A stretch of DNA of 9,285 nt, taken from contig JAZNBI010000122.1 of the NCBI GenBank assembly GCA_045586995.1, positions 1-9,285 of the forward strand. Direction: 5' to 3'. Of the stretch, positions 1 to 6,410 are shown one piece after another. Origin of the DNA: JAZNBI01 sp045586995 (GTDB lineage: Bacteria; Bacillota; Clostridia; Oscillospirales; CAG-272). The translations under genes were made by a program, and so were the position numbers. Position 1 is the stretch's first letter. Each line of letters opens with the position of its first letter. The notes under the pieces were generated by a model, which saw only the letters and a program-made list of their open reading frames with translations, ran no database searches and was not told the origin of the DNA.

Positions 1-344
1 GTATTTTCGTTTGCGGCTTTATCCTCGTGCACCAATACTCCGGGACGCTTGTTGCAGAGTATAATGTTTTCATCCTCGTATACTATATCAAGCTTCGGAA
101 CGATTCGACTAAGAACGCCGTCATCGTTTGAGGGGATATCAAAAAACTCGTCGCGGATAAAAAGCAATAATTCGTCGCCCTCTTGCAGAATATCATTTTC
201 ATGAGCACGCGCACGATTGAGTTTAATTTTTTTTGTGCGGATATATTTATACATCATTGACTGCGGAAGGCCTTTTACCGCTTTGGTCAAAAATTTGTCC
301 AAGCGTTGACCTGCGTCATTTGATTTTATTATGATTTGGCGCAA
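1..344 (-). CDS. RluA-family pseudouridine synthase, N-terminal part (runs off the left edge)
   Basis: This is the first 114 codons of a pseudouridine synthase that isomerises uridine in rRNA or tRNA. The translation begins MRQIIIKSNDAGQRLDKFLT. Residues about 10-63 form an S4 RNA-binding domain (AGQRLDKFL, then a basic YIRTKKIKLN segment and a DILQEGDELLLF strand). Residues about 86-108 read LDIVYEDENIILCNKRPGVLVHED, which is the characteristic opening of the RluA catalytic domain. The catalytic aspartate (usually in an HRLD-type motif) would lie beyond the edge. I chose the TTG start at 344-342 because a GGGAGG Shine-Dalgarno at 358-353 sits 8 bases upstream and no ATG fits the conserved start. 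The gene lies 82 bases downstream of upp on the same strand and may be read from the upp promoter. The substrate (RluC-, RluD- or other type) cannot be decided from this part. Confidence 0.88.
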   Translation of the reverse strand, partial: MRQIIIKSNDAGQRLDKFLTKAVKGLPQSMMYKYIRTKKIKLNRARAHENDILQEGDELLLFIRDEFFDIPSNDDGVLSRIVPKLDIVYEDENIILCNKRPGVLVHEDKAANEN

Positions 345-380
345 TATAAAGTCCTCCCGACAATGTGGATTTTAAATATT

Positions 381-410
381 GGGGAAGCTTTTCTTTAAGA
401 AAATCTCCCC
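381..410 (-). terminator. Hairpin downstream of upp, possible weak terminator
   Basis: GGGGA (381-385) pairs with TCCCC (406-410), and an inner TTTTC/GAAAA stem encloses a TTTAA loop, with a small internal loop between the two stems. It lies just after the upp stop codon. On the minus strand it is followed by AATATTTAAAAT rather than a clean T run, so termination may be partial and could allow read-through into the pseudouridine synthase gene. It could instead be an RNA-processing or stabilising hairpin. Confidence 0.4.
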
Positions 411-426
411 CAAAGTAACTTGTTTA

Positions 427-1056
427 TTATTTGGTTCCGAATATGCGGTCGCCGGCGTCACCAAGACCCGGAACGATGTATGCGTGCTCGTTAAGACATT
501 CATCAAGCGCGGCGATATATATATCGACGTCGGGATGATCCTCCTGAACCTTCTTTGCACCCTCAGGTGCGCCAACCAAGCACATAAGACGGATATTGTT
601 ACAGCCGTGCTCCTTGAGCATTGTCAAAGCATCCGAAGCCGAAGCGCCTGTTGCGAGCATCGGGTCAACAAGAATAACGATTCTTTCTTCAATATCGAAA
701 GGAAGCTTGCAATAATACTCAACGGGAAGATGAGTGTCGGGGTCGCGATAAAGACCGATGTGACCGACCTTTGCGACGGGAACAAGCCGAAGCAAGCCCT
801 CAACCATACCTAATCCGGCACGGAGAATAGGAACGATGGCAAGCTTTTTGCCCGAAATCATTTTGGCTTTCATTTTTGTAAGTGGGGTTTCGATGTTAAC
901 ATCTTCAAGGGGAAGGTCACGAGTAATCTCATAGCCCATAAGCATTGCAATTTCGCCGAGAAGCTCACGAAAATCCTTTGAGCCGGTTTTTTTGTTTCTC
1001 ATAATTGAGAGCTTATGTGTAATAAGTGGGTGGTCGATGATGTGTAATTGACTCAT
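427..1056 (-). CDS. upp: Uracil phosphoribosyltransferase
   Basis: The cytoplasmic pyrimidine-salvage enzyme joins uracil and PRPP to give UMP and pyrophosphate. With the ATG at 1056 the product is 209 residues, the usual length of the family. Visible motifs are the substrate-contact stretch ILRAGLGMVEG (77-87), the PRPP-binding loop VDPMLATGASASDAL (130-144) and the C-terminal uracil-binding segment PGLGDAGDRIFGT (196-208), so the protein should be active. A TTG four codons upstream (1068) is in frame, but its only purine-rich site (GAAAGG) is 2 bases away, which is too close. The ATG has GGA at a workable distance and gives the standard N-terminus MSQLHIIDHPLI. The gene has its own sigma-A-type promoter and a leader of roughly 75 bases, and it is divergent from mtaB. 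I saw no obvious PyrR-type attenuator. Confidence 0.97.
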   Translation of the reverse strand: MSQLHIIDHPLITHKLSIMRNKKTGSKDFRELLGEIAMLMGYEITRDLPLEDVNIETPLTKMKAKMISGKKLAIVPILRAGLGMVEGLLRLVPVAKVGHIGLYRDPDTHLPVEYYCKLPFDIEERIVILVDPMLATGASASDALTMLKEHGCNNIRLMCLVGAPEGAKKVQEDHPDVDIYIAALDECLNEHAYIVPGLGDAGDRIFGTK

Positions 1057-1088
1057 TTTATCATCCAAAACCTTTCTTCAAAAATTCC

Positions 1089-1112
1089 GATGTGTTTTTA
1101 GTACCGCACATC
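1089..1112 (-). other. Small hairpin in the upp leader
   Basis: GATGTG (1089-1094) and CACATC (1107-1112) form a perfect 6-bp stem with a 12-base loop inside the predicted untranslated leader of upp. On the minus strand the stem is followed after three bases by five Ts. That resembles a weak attenuator but may be chance in AT-rich DNA. Confidence 0.35.
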
Positions 1113-1138
1113 TTAAAACTAATCATTTTTCTTATATA

Positions 1139-1167
1139 ATTATACTGCACTTCTTTCGCTTTTTCAA
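1139..1167 (-). promoter_or_regulatory. Sigma-A-type promoter of upp
   Basis: On the minus strand the -35 element TTGAAA (1167-1162) and a perfect -10 TATAAT (1144-1139) are separated by exactly 17 bases. Transcription should start near 1132 and give a leader of about 75 bases before the upp ATG. Confidence 0.8.
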
Positions 1168-1212
1168 GACCAAATTCCAAATTATATGACAAAATGAAAA
1201 AATAATTTTTTA

Positions 1213-1241
1213 TTTACATTTTCTTAGTAACGTGGTAAAAT
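1213..1241 (+). promoter_or_regulatory. Sigma-A-type promoter of the mtaB operon
   Basis: The -35 TTTACA (1213-1218) and -10 TAAAAT (1236-1241) each differ by one base from consensus, and the spacer is 17 bases. The predicted start near 1248 gives a short leader of about 27 bases, which fits the ATG at 1275. It likely drives both mtaB and the PurL-like gene behind it. Confidence 0.7.
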
Positions 1242-1264
1242 AATAATTAAGAATTTTGTACTTT

Positions 1265-1268
1265 GGAG
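1265..1268 (+). promoter_or_regulatory. Ribosome binding site that fixes the mtaB start
   Basis: GGAG lies 6 bases before the ATG at 1275. The in-frame TTG at 1263 overlaps this site and would start almost on top of it, so the ATG is preferred. Confidence 0.75.
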
Positions 1269-1274
1269 ATATCT

Positions 1275-2582
1275 ATGGTTTCTGATATTAAGGTGGGTAT
1301 ATATACCCTTGGATGCAAGGTTAATCAATACGAAAGCGAAGCGATAGCCGAGGCGCTTGAAAAAGAGTGCTTTTGTATTCTGCCGCCGGATAATATTTGT
1401 GACATCTACATTATAAATACCTGTACCGTTACAGGAGAGGCGGATAGAAAAGCGGGACAGTTTATAAGGCGCGCAATCAAAAAAAATCCGAATGCGTATA
1501 TTATAGTTTGCGGATGCTTTTCTCAGGTTTCGCCAGAAAGCGTTGCGAAAATTGAGGGAGTAGACTATATATGCGGCAATTCGGATAAAATGTCGGTCGT
1601 AAAATATGCAAAGCGTTTTGCATTGGAGAGAATAAAGAATAACTGCGCGGAAATTTCTATTGGAGATGTTAATTCACTTCCGTTTGAAGATATGCACATA
1701 ACCAAATTTGACAGAACAAGAGCTTATGTAAAAATTGAAGACGGATGTGAAAATCACTGTACATATTGTATTATACCATATGCGAGGGGAAGAGTGAGAT
1801 CAAAACGTCCGTCAGACGTTATTTCGGAGGTTAAAGACCTAATAAAGAGCGGATGCAAAGAAATCGTGCTTACGGGGATTGAAACCGCTGCGTACGGGAG
1901 AGATTTTGAAAAATACGGACTTGCCGAGCTGCTTTGTGATATTGACGCATTGGGGGATCTGCCGAGGATTCGCCTTGGCTCGCTTGACGTTTCTCTTATG
2001 CGCGACGGTTTTGTAAGCAAAATAAGAGATGTTTCATCACTGGCGCCACATTTTCATCTTTCCGTGCAAAGCGGATGCGATAAGATTCTTTCGCTTATGA
2101 AACGCAAGTATAATACAAAAATGGCACTTGAAAATATAAAAAGAATTCGTGCGTCTATGCCCAAGGTTATGTTCTCTACCGATATTATTGTCGGATTTCC
2201 CGGGGAAACCGAACAGGATTTTAATAAAACACTTGAATTTATTAAGGAAGCTCAATTTCTTAATGTTCACGTTTTTCCGTATTCAAGAAGAAAGGGAACA
2301 CCCGCAGCACAGATGAGCGGACAGGTTTCACAGGAGCAAAAGCATTTGAGGGTTGAGAAACTTCAAGCGATTCAGAATGATATCAAGCGAGAAATGCTCA
2401 AATCCGAAATTAACAATAGATATGAAGTGCTTTTTGAAAGCTTTTTTGATGGGTTTGCCTTCGGACACACCGAGAATTTTATTGAGGTTTACGTAAAAAG
2501 CGAGCATCCGTTAACATCGGAAATAAGGGAAGTGGAGCTTTTCGCGCTCAGAAAAAACGGATGCGAAGGAAAGCTTGTATAA
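1275..2582 (+). CDS. mtaB: tRNA t6A37 C2-methylthiotransferase (MtaB)
   Basis: This radical SAM enzyme converts N6-threonylcarbamoyladenosine at tRNA position 37 to its 2-methylthio form (ms2t6A), next to the anticodon of ANN-decoding tRNAs. From the ATG it is 435 residues, normal for MtaB. The N-terminal methylthiotransferase domain carries three cysteines for the auxiliary iron-sulfur cluster: C14 (TLGCKVNQYES), C50 (NTCTVTGEADRK) and C81 (CGCFSQ). The radical SAM cluster motif is C158, C162 and C165 (EDGCENHCTYCIIPYARGRVRS), followed by the family's GFPGET segment. The last 60 or so residues fit a TRAM-like RNA-binding tail, weaker in conservation. TLGCKVNQYES together with the CENHCTYC context points to MtaB rather than MiaB or RimO. 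It is first in a two-gene unit with the PurL-like gene 27 bases downstream. Confidence 0.95.
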   Translation: MVSDIKVGIYTLGCKVNQYESEAIAEALEKECFCILPPDNICDIYIINTCTVTGEADRKAGQFIRRAIKKNPNAYIIVCGCFSQVSPESVAKIEGVDYICGNSDKMSVVKYAKRFALERIKNNCAEISIGDVNSLPFEDMHITKFDRTRAYVKIEDGCENHCTYCIIPYARGRVRSKRPSDVISEVKDLIKSGCKEIVLTGIETAAYGRDFEKYGLAELLCDIDALGDLPRIRLGSLDVSLMRDGFVSKIRDVSSLAPHFHLSVQSGCDKILSLMKRKYNTKMALENIKRIRASMPKVMFSTDIIVGFPGETEQDFNKTLEFIKEAQFLNVHVFPYSRRKGTPAAQMSGQVSQEQKHLRVEKLQAIQNDIKREMLKSEINNRYEVLFESFFDGFAFGHTENFIEVYVKSEHPLTSEIREVELFALRKNGCEGKLV

Positions 2583-2609
2583 CAATTGTAAATTATAAGG
2601 AGTTAAAAT

Positions 2610-4844
2610 ATGGATTCTGTAAAAAAATCGAAAGCTTTTTCGTCGAGCCGCTTGAACGTGGGGACTATAAAGAATTTTGCATCTATGTCAGATACTCTGC
2701 TTGAAAAAATGAAAAACGAGCTGGGGCTTTTTATGACACTGCAAAATCTTTGCTTTTGCCGCGATTATTATAAAAAGTTTGAAAAAAATGACCCCGTAAT
2801 TGAAGAGATTCGGCTTTTGGACCGCATAATAGAAAAAAATTATTATGATCCTTCTTCTGTTTCAGTAGGCAACGTGCTGACAAATGATAAAGAAATTATG
2901 CAGAGCTATTCCGACCTTATGAGCAAAATGCGCGCTTTAAACAGGACTGAGTTGTACGGCTACACCTTGGAATCGATTGCCGATTGCATTTCGCAATATA
3001 TAAAAAACAATCTGGGCGAAAATACTCTCCCAAAAGACATAAGCTGCGCAGGTGGAAGCTTTGGAAAGAGCGAGCTTATTGTTAATGGGTACGAAGAACA
3101 GATTACCATTGGTATGAATGACGATTCGGGCGCGTTGCTCTATATAGGTAATAAAAAATCCGATTCCAAATACCCTTCAAAGCTAAGTGCCGTAATAGAG
3201 TCAGGTGACGTTGTTTCGGTGATATCTCCCGATAAATTTCAAAATTATTTTGGCTTTGTTTCATCGCTCGGTGATTTTTTATTTGATAAAGCTGTGTCTG
3301 CAGCGATTAAATGCGTGCTGCCGATTGAAAAGGACGGTGTTATCGGTGCGTTGCTTTCGCTGTCTGACGGAATGAAGATTGATAGCTTATACGATTCCGG
3401 AGAAGATGCTTTAGAGCTTTGCGAGCTGTGCGATTTTGCCATAGGCGGAGTAGCGGTGCTTTTTAAAGAAAAGAATTTTGAGCTTCTTAAAAAAGAAGCC
3501 GAAAAGAATATGCTTGACTTTTACAAAATTGCAACGGTAAACAATTCAAAACGGTATACATTCCGCCGTCATAAAAAATCTCCTGTTTCGCTTGAAAGCG
3601 AATTTCTAAAATCGTTGAAATTTTCATCTCCGAGGACATTTAAGATAGATACGATGCAAAACGGAGAAGCTATCGGAGAGGTCAGGCCATATTGCTTTTC
3701 ACAAAAAGACAATAAAAATCAGACGCTTTGCGTTGATGACGGAAAGCTTTTGGTGAGCGCCTCATCTTCTAATTTTAATTCGGATGATTTTCAGGCGGCA
3801 ATATGTGCAACCGTATCGGCAGCGGCAAAGCTTATTGCCGCAGGTGCAAACAGACACTCAATAGGCATATATCCGAATTATTTTATAACATCGTCTTTAT
3901 TTGACGAGCATTTACTCGGTGCTTCGCTTGCCACAATACTTGGGGTATACCGTGCGCAAGCCGAGCTTCTTTTAAACGGAGTTGGCAAAAAGCTTGAAGC
4001 TTGCTCGGTATCTCCGTTTGTTTCGGTGTTTGGCATTGCTGAATTCAATATTAAAATTAAGAATGGTTTTTTCAAAGAGGGAAGTAAAATTTATTATCTT
4101 AAAGCGGGAGTCGCTGAATCGGGGCTTCCTAATTTCGAAAATATGAGGAATCTGTTTTCCTACGTTTCGGCTCTTGCGGCAAAAGGAAAGATTTTATCCG
4201 CGCGAGCAGTGGAGGATTCGCTTGAAGCTACGTTATGCGCTATGTCCTCCGATGTATATTCCTTTTCAGCCGATAATAAAATTTGCAAATCGGTTTTGAA
4301 CGAATTTTCCATAGGATCTTTTGTTATAGAAAGTGACGAAGATATAGACGGTCTTTTGTTGGGATATACAACTGTTGCTTCCGAAAATTTCGAACAAAAA
4401 ATATCGGAGCAAGAAAAAGAATTGCCCGAAAAATTGGATTCGGTATCTGCTTTTTGCGCCCTAAAGCCGTCGGTTTGCCTTCCGATTTTCAGAGGAGGCA
4501 GCGATCCGAGTTATATAAATGGGATATTTGAAAAATTCGGCGCGGTATGTCATATCGTGCCGATGAAAAATGATAGTAACGGAAAAATTTCCGAAACAAG
4601 CTGCAGACGTTTTGCCGAAATGTTAAATATTTCGAATGTTGTTTTTCTTGAAGGCGATGCCGCACAGGCGCTTGAAAGTAAAAGCGTTTTACTTGCTTTA
4701 AATGCTTTTCTTGACCGAGATGGTACGGTTGTTGTTAACGGAAATGATTATGGAATAAACGGGGCAATTCAATTTAGCGATTATACTCCCGAAAAAATTA
4801 TAAAAGCCGTTGTGAATTATTATACTCAATCCAAAAACGCTTGA
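2610..4844 (+). CDS. Degenerate PurL-like protein (FGAM synthetase pseudoenzyme), function unknown
   Basis: The protein has 744 residues with no signal peptide or clear membrane segment. Its closest likeness, aligned from memory, is the single-chain PurL of clostridia (about 1230 residues), in colinear order. Residues 50-71 (CRDYYKKFEKNDPVIEEIRLLD) match the linker before the catalytic histidine. Residues 245-258 (IGALLSLSDGMKID) match GVSVAIGELADGLEID. Residues 391-460 (SAAAKLIAAGAN, ASLATILGVYRAQAELLLNGVGKK) match the second synthetase half. Residues 486-533 include FFKEGSKIYYL and the GKILSARAV segment. Residues 620-650 (PSVCLPIFRGG, FEKFGAV) match the opening of the glutaminase domain. 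Catalytic residues are missing: SDHCRH is EKNYYD (75-80), NETHNHP is absent, and the glutaminase CNG is V709-N-G. The N-terminal PurS-like domain and the last part of the glutaminase are missing. AAGGAG lies 7 bases before the ATG. It follows mtaB by 27 bases. It should not make FGAM; its actual role is unknown. Confidence 0.72.
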   Translation: MDSVKKSKAFSSSRLNVGTIKNFASMSDTLLEKMKNELGLFMTLQNLCFCRDYYKKFEKNDPVIEEIRLLDRIIEKNYYDPSSVSVGNVLTNDKEIMQSYSDLMSKMRALNRTELYGYTLESIADCISQYIKNNLGENTLPKDISCAGGSFGKSELIVNGYEEQITIGMNDDSGALLYIGNKKSDSKYPSKLSAVIESGDVVSVISPDKFQNYFGFVSSLGDFLFDKAVSAAIKCVLPIEKDGVIGALLSLSDGMKIDSLYDSGEDALELCELCDFAIGGVAVLFKEKNFELLKKEAEKNMLDFYKIATVNNSKRYTFRRHKKSPVSLESEFLKSLKFSSPRTFKIDTMQNGEAIGEVRPYCFSQKDNKNQTLCVDDGKLLVSASSSNFNSDDFQAAICATVSAAAKLIAAGANRHSIGIYPNYFITSSLFDEHLLGASLATILGVYRAQAELLLNGVGKKLEACSVSPFVSVFGIAEFNIKIKNGFFKEGSKIYYLKAGVAESGLPNFENMRNLFSYVSALAAKGKILSARAVEDSLEATLCAMSSDVYSFSADNKICKSVLNEFSIGSFVIESDEDIDGLLLGYTTVASENFEQKISEQEKELPEKLDSVSAFCALKPSVCLPIFRGGSDPSYINGIFEKFGAVCHIVPMKNDSNGKISETSCRRFAEMLNISNVVFLEGDAAQALESKSVLLALNAFLDRDGTVVVNGNDYGINGAIQFSDYTPEKIIKAVVNYYTQSKNA

Positions 4845-4869
4845 CAAAAAATGTATTATAGTTTATAAT
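4841..4869 (+). promoter_or_regulatory. Consensus sigma-A promoter of the tyrS T-box operon
   Basis: Perfect TTGACA (4841-4846) and perfect TATAAT (4864-4869) are separated by 17 bases. The -35 box overlaps the TGA stop (4842-4844) of the PurL-like gene. The predicted start at about 4874-4877 coincides with the 5' foot of T-box Stem I. No terminator separates the upstream gene from this promoter, so upstream transcripts would also meet the T-box terminator. Confidence 0.93.
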
Positions 4870-4873
4870 ATGT

Positions 4874-5115
4874 AATGCGATGACAGAAAAAAGTAATCTG
4901 CAAATTCAGCAAACAGAAAGCGACCGTTTGATGAGAGGGGCATGCTGCTTGCAGACGAATACATTCTTGAGCATTTGCGTGAAAACGCAACGGTACCATC
5001 CGTTATAGTGGCACGCTCGTAAGAGCGCAGAGGCATTTGGCGTGAGTCGAATGTAAATCAAGGTGGTAACACGGGAAGATTCTCGTCCTTGGGTAACCGA
5101 GGACGAGTTTTATTT
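4874..5115 (+). promoter_or_regulatory. Tyrosine-specific T-box riboswitch
   Basis: The leader senses uncharged tRNA-Tyr and lets transcription continue into tyrS when tyrosine charging falls. Stem I foot: AATGC (4874-4878) pairs with GCATT (4971-4975), with the conserved GATGA at 4879-4883. The specifier loop has AGTA (4892-4895) opposite GAA (4957-4959), followed by the specifier TAC at 4960-4962, a tyrosine codon. Above it TCTGC (4897-4901) pairs with GCAGA (4951-4955). Distal motifs AGAAAGCGACC (4915-4925) and TGATGAGAGG (4929-4938) resemble the AG bulge and apical loop. TTGCGT/ACGCAA (4975-4990, GAAA loop) is a Stem II-type hairpin and CGCTC/GAGCG (5014-5027) is a likely Stem III. The T-box AAGGTGGTAACACG (5060-5073) has TGGT (5064-5067) to pair with a tRNA ending ACCA. 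The antiterminator forms AAGG with CCTT (5087-5090) and ACG (5071-5073) with CGT (5084-5086), leaving a 7-base bulge. Confidence 0.96.
5082..5115 (+). terminator. T-box-controlled intrinsic terminator
   Basis: An 11-bp stem pairs 5082-5092 with 5097-5107 (one T-G pair, GTAA tetraloop) and is followed by TTTTATTT. Its left arm contains the CGT and CCTT segments needed for the antiterminator, so the two structures exclude each other. Confidence 0.95.
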
Positions 5116-5131
5116 ATAAGGGGAGAGAATT

Positions 5132-6355
5132 ATGACTATTTTTGATGAACTTACCGCGCGCGGATTAATTGCGCAACTTACAGATGAAAGCGAAATAAAA
5201 GAGCTTATCAATGATGGTAAAGCAACTTTTTATATAGGTTTTGACCCGACTGCAGACAGTTTGCACGTTGGACATTTTATGGCGCTTTGCCTTATGAAGC
5301 GACTTCAAATGGCAGGTAACAGACCTATCGTGCTTATTGGCGGCGGCACGGCTATGGTGGGCGATCCTTCGGGACGCAGCGATATGCGTACGATGATGAC
5401 AAAAGAAACTATTGCTCATAACTGCGAATGCTTTAAAAAGCAGATGAGCAGATTTATAGATTTTGGAGAAGGCAAAGCGATCATGGTTAACAATGCCGAT
5501 TGGTTGCTTGACCTTAATTATATTGAGCTGTTGCGCGACGTCGGCTCGTGCTTTTCCGTAAATCGTATGCTTACTGCCGAGTGTTATAAGCAGAGAATGG
5601 AAAAGGGACTTTCATTCCTTGAATTCAACTATATGATCATGCAGAGTTACGACTTTTTCCATTTGTATCAAAAGTACGGGTGCAATATGCAGTTTGGCGG
5701 AGATGACCAGTGGTCAAATATGCTGGGTGGAACGGAGCTTATTCGTCGTAAGCTTGGCAAAGATGCTTATGCTATGACTATAACCCTGCTTCTTAATTCG
5801 GAAGGGAAGAAGATGGGAAAAACTCAAGCGGGAGCTGTTTGGCTCGATCCTAAAAAAACCACACCCTATGATTTTTATCAATATTGGAGAAACGTTGCGG
5901 ATGCCGACGTTTTGAAATGTATTCGTATGCTCACATTCTTGCCGATCGAGCAAATTGATGCTATGGATAAATGGGAGGGCTCTCAGCTTAATACCGCAAA
6001 GGAAATTCTTGCATATGAGCTTACAAAGCTCGTTCATGGCGAGGAAGAAGCAAGCAAAGCTCAAAACGCCGCGCGGGCAATTTTCTCGGCTGCGGGAGAT
6101 TCTGAAAATATGCCTTCTGAAGAAATTTCCGAAGATGACTTTACAGACGGAAAGATAGATATTTTGACTGTGCTCGTTAAAGCCGGACTCGTTGCTTCTA
6201 AATCCGAGGCAAGACGTGCGGTTGAACAGGGCGGAGTTACCGTTGACGGAGAAAAGATTTCGGATATTAAAGCGATTTTTGACAAGACCGCATTCGTTGA
6301 CGGTATGGTTGTACGCCGCGGTAAAAAAAGCTTTAAAAAGGTTATTTTAAAGTAA
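5132..6355 (+). CDS. tyrS: Tyrosyl-tRNA synthetase
   Basis: This class I aminoacyl-tRNA synthetase activates tyrosine with ATP and charges tRNA-Tyr in the cytoplasm, normally as a homodimer. Its 407 residues are typical. The Rossmann catalytic core shows YIGFDPTADSLHVGH (34-48) with the HIGH-type motif HVGH at 45-48, and the tyrosine-pocket signature Y167-x3-Q171-x2-D174. GGDDQW follows at 189-194, and the KMSKS-type loop is KMGKT at 227-231, the form used by TyrS-type enzymes. The C-terminus, from about residue 340, is an S4 RNA-binding domain (LVKAGLVASKSEARRAVEQGG). The start follows a purine-rich GGGGAGAG site at a normal distance. All active-site motifs are intact. Expression is set by the T-box leader directly upstream, and the transcript ends at the hairpin 9 bases after the stop codon. 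Confidence 0.98.
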   Translation: MTIFDELTARGLIAQLTDESEIKELINDGKATFYIGFDPTADSLHVGHFMALCLMKRLQMAGNRPIVLIGGGTAMVGDPSGRSDMRTMMTKETIAHNCECFKKQMSRFIDFGEGKAIMVNNADWLLDLNYIELLRDVGSCFSVNRMLTAECYKQRMEKGLSFLEFNYMIMQSYDFFHLYQKYGCNMQFGGDDQWSNMLGGTELIRRKLGKDAYAMTITLLLNSEGKKMGKTQAGAVWLDPKKTTPYDFYQYWRNVADADVLKCIRMLTFLPIEQIDAMDKWEGSQLNTAKEILAYELTKLVHGEEEASKAQNAARAIFSAAGDSENMPSEEISEDDFTDGKIDILTVLVKAGLVASKSEARRAVEQGGVTVDGEKISDIKAIFDKTAFVDGMVVRRGKKSFKKVILK

Positions 6356-6364
6356 AAATCAAAT

Positions 6365-6398
6365 AAAAATTGCACTTCATTATTGAAGTGCAATTTTT
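6365..6398. terminator. Bidirectional terminator between tyrS and the convergent radical SAM operon
   Basis: A near-perfect inverted repeat pairs 6365-6379 with 6384-6398 around a TTAT loop. The core stem is TTGCACTTCA/TGAAGTGCAA. The plus strand continues with TTTTTT and the minus strand with TTTTTATTT, so it can stop both tyrS transcripts and those of the gene ending at 6411. Confidence 0.93.
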
Positions 6399-6410
6399 TG
6401 TTGGAATAGT

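Noticed and set aside
379..813. 144-codon open frame on the plus strand opposite upp
   Set aside because: It lies antisense to clear upp coding sequence, has no ribosome binding site, and encodes no recognisable domain. It is a shadow frame.
1057..1068. TTG start giving a 213-residue Upp
   Set aside because: The only GAAAGG site is 2 bases from this TTG, too close for initiation, and the 209-residue form from ATG 1056 has the family's normal length and N-terminus.
1263..1274. TTG start adding four residues to MtaB
   Set aside because: It overlaps the GGAG ribosome binding site that serves the ATG at 1275.
2610..4844. Calling the PurL-like gene a pseudogene
   Set aside because: A 744-codon uninterrupted frame with a good ribosome binding site argues for a maintained protein. 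Loss of catalytic residues alone does not make the gene broken.
2610..4844. Naming this gene purL or assigning it FGAM synthetase activity
   Set aside because: The catalytic histidine, ATP/metal loop and glutaminase cysteine cannot be found, so the enzyme name would mislead.
4845..5131. A small RNA or protein gene in the tyrS upstream gap
   Set aside because: The whole gap is accounted for by the promoter, T-box leader, terminator and ribosome binding site.
5714..6064. 116-codon minus-strand frame inside tyrS
   Set aside because: It is the reverse complement of conserved TyrRS catalytic sequence and has no independent coding features.
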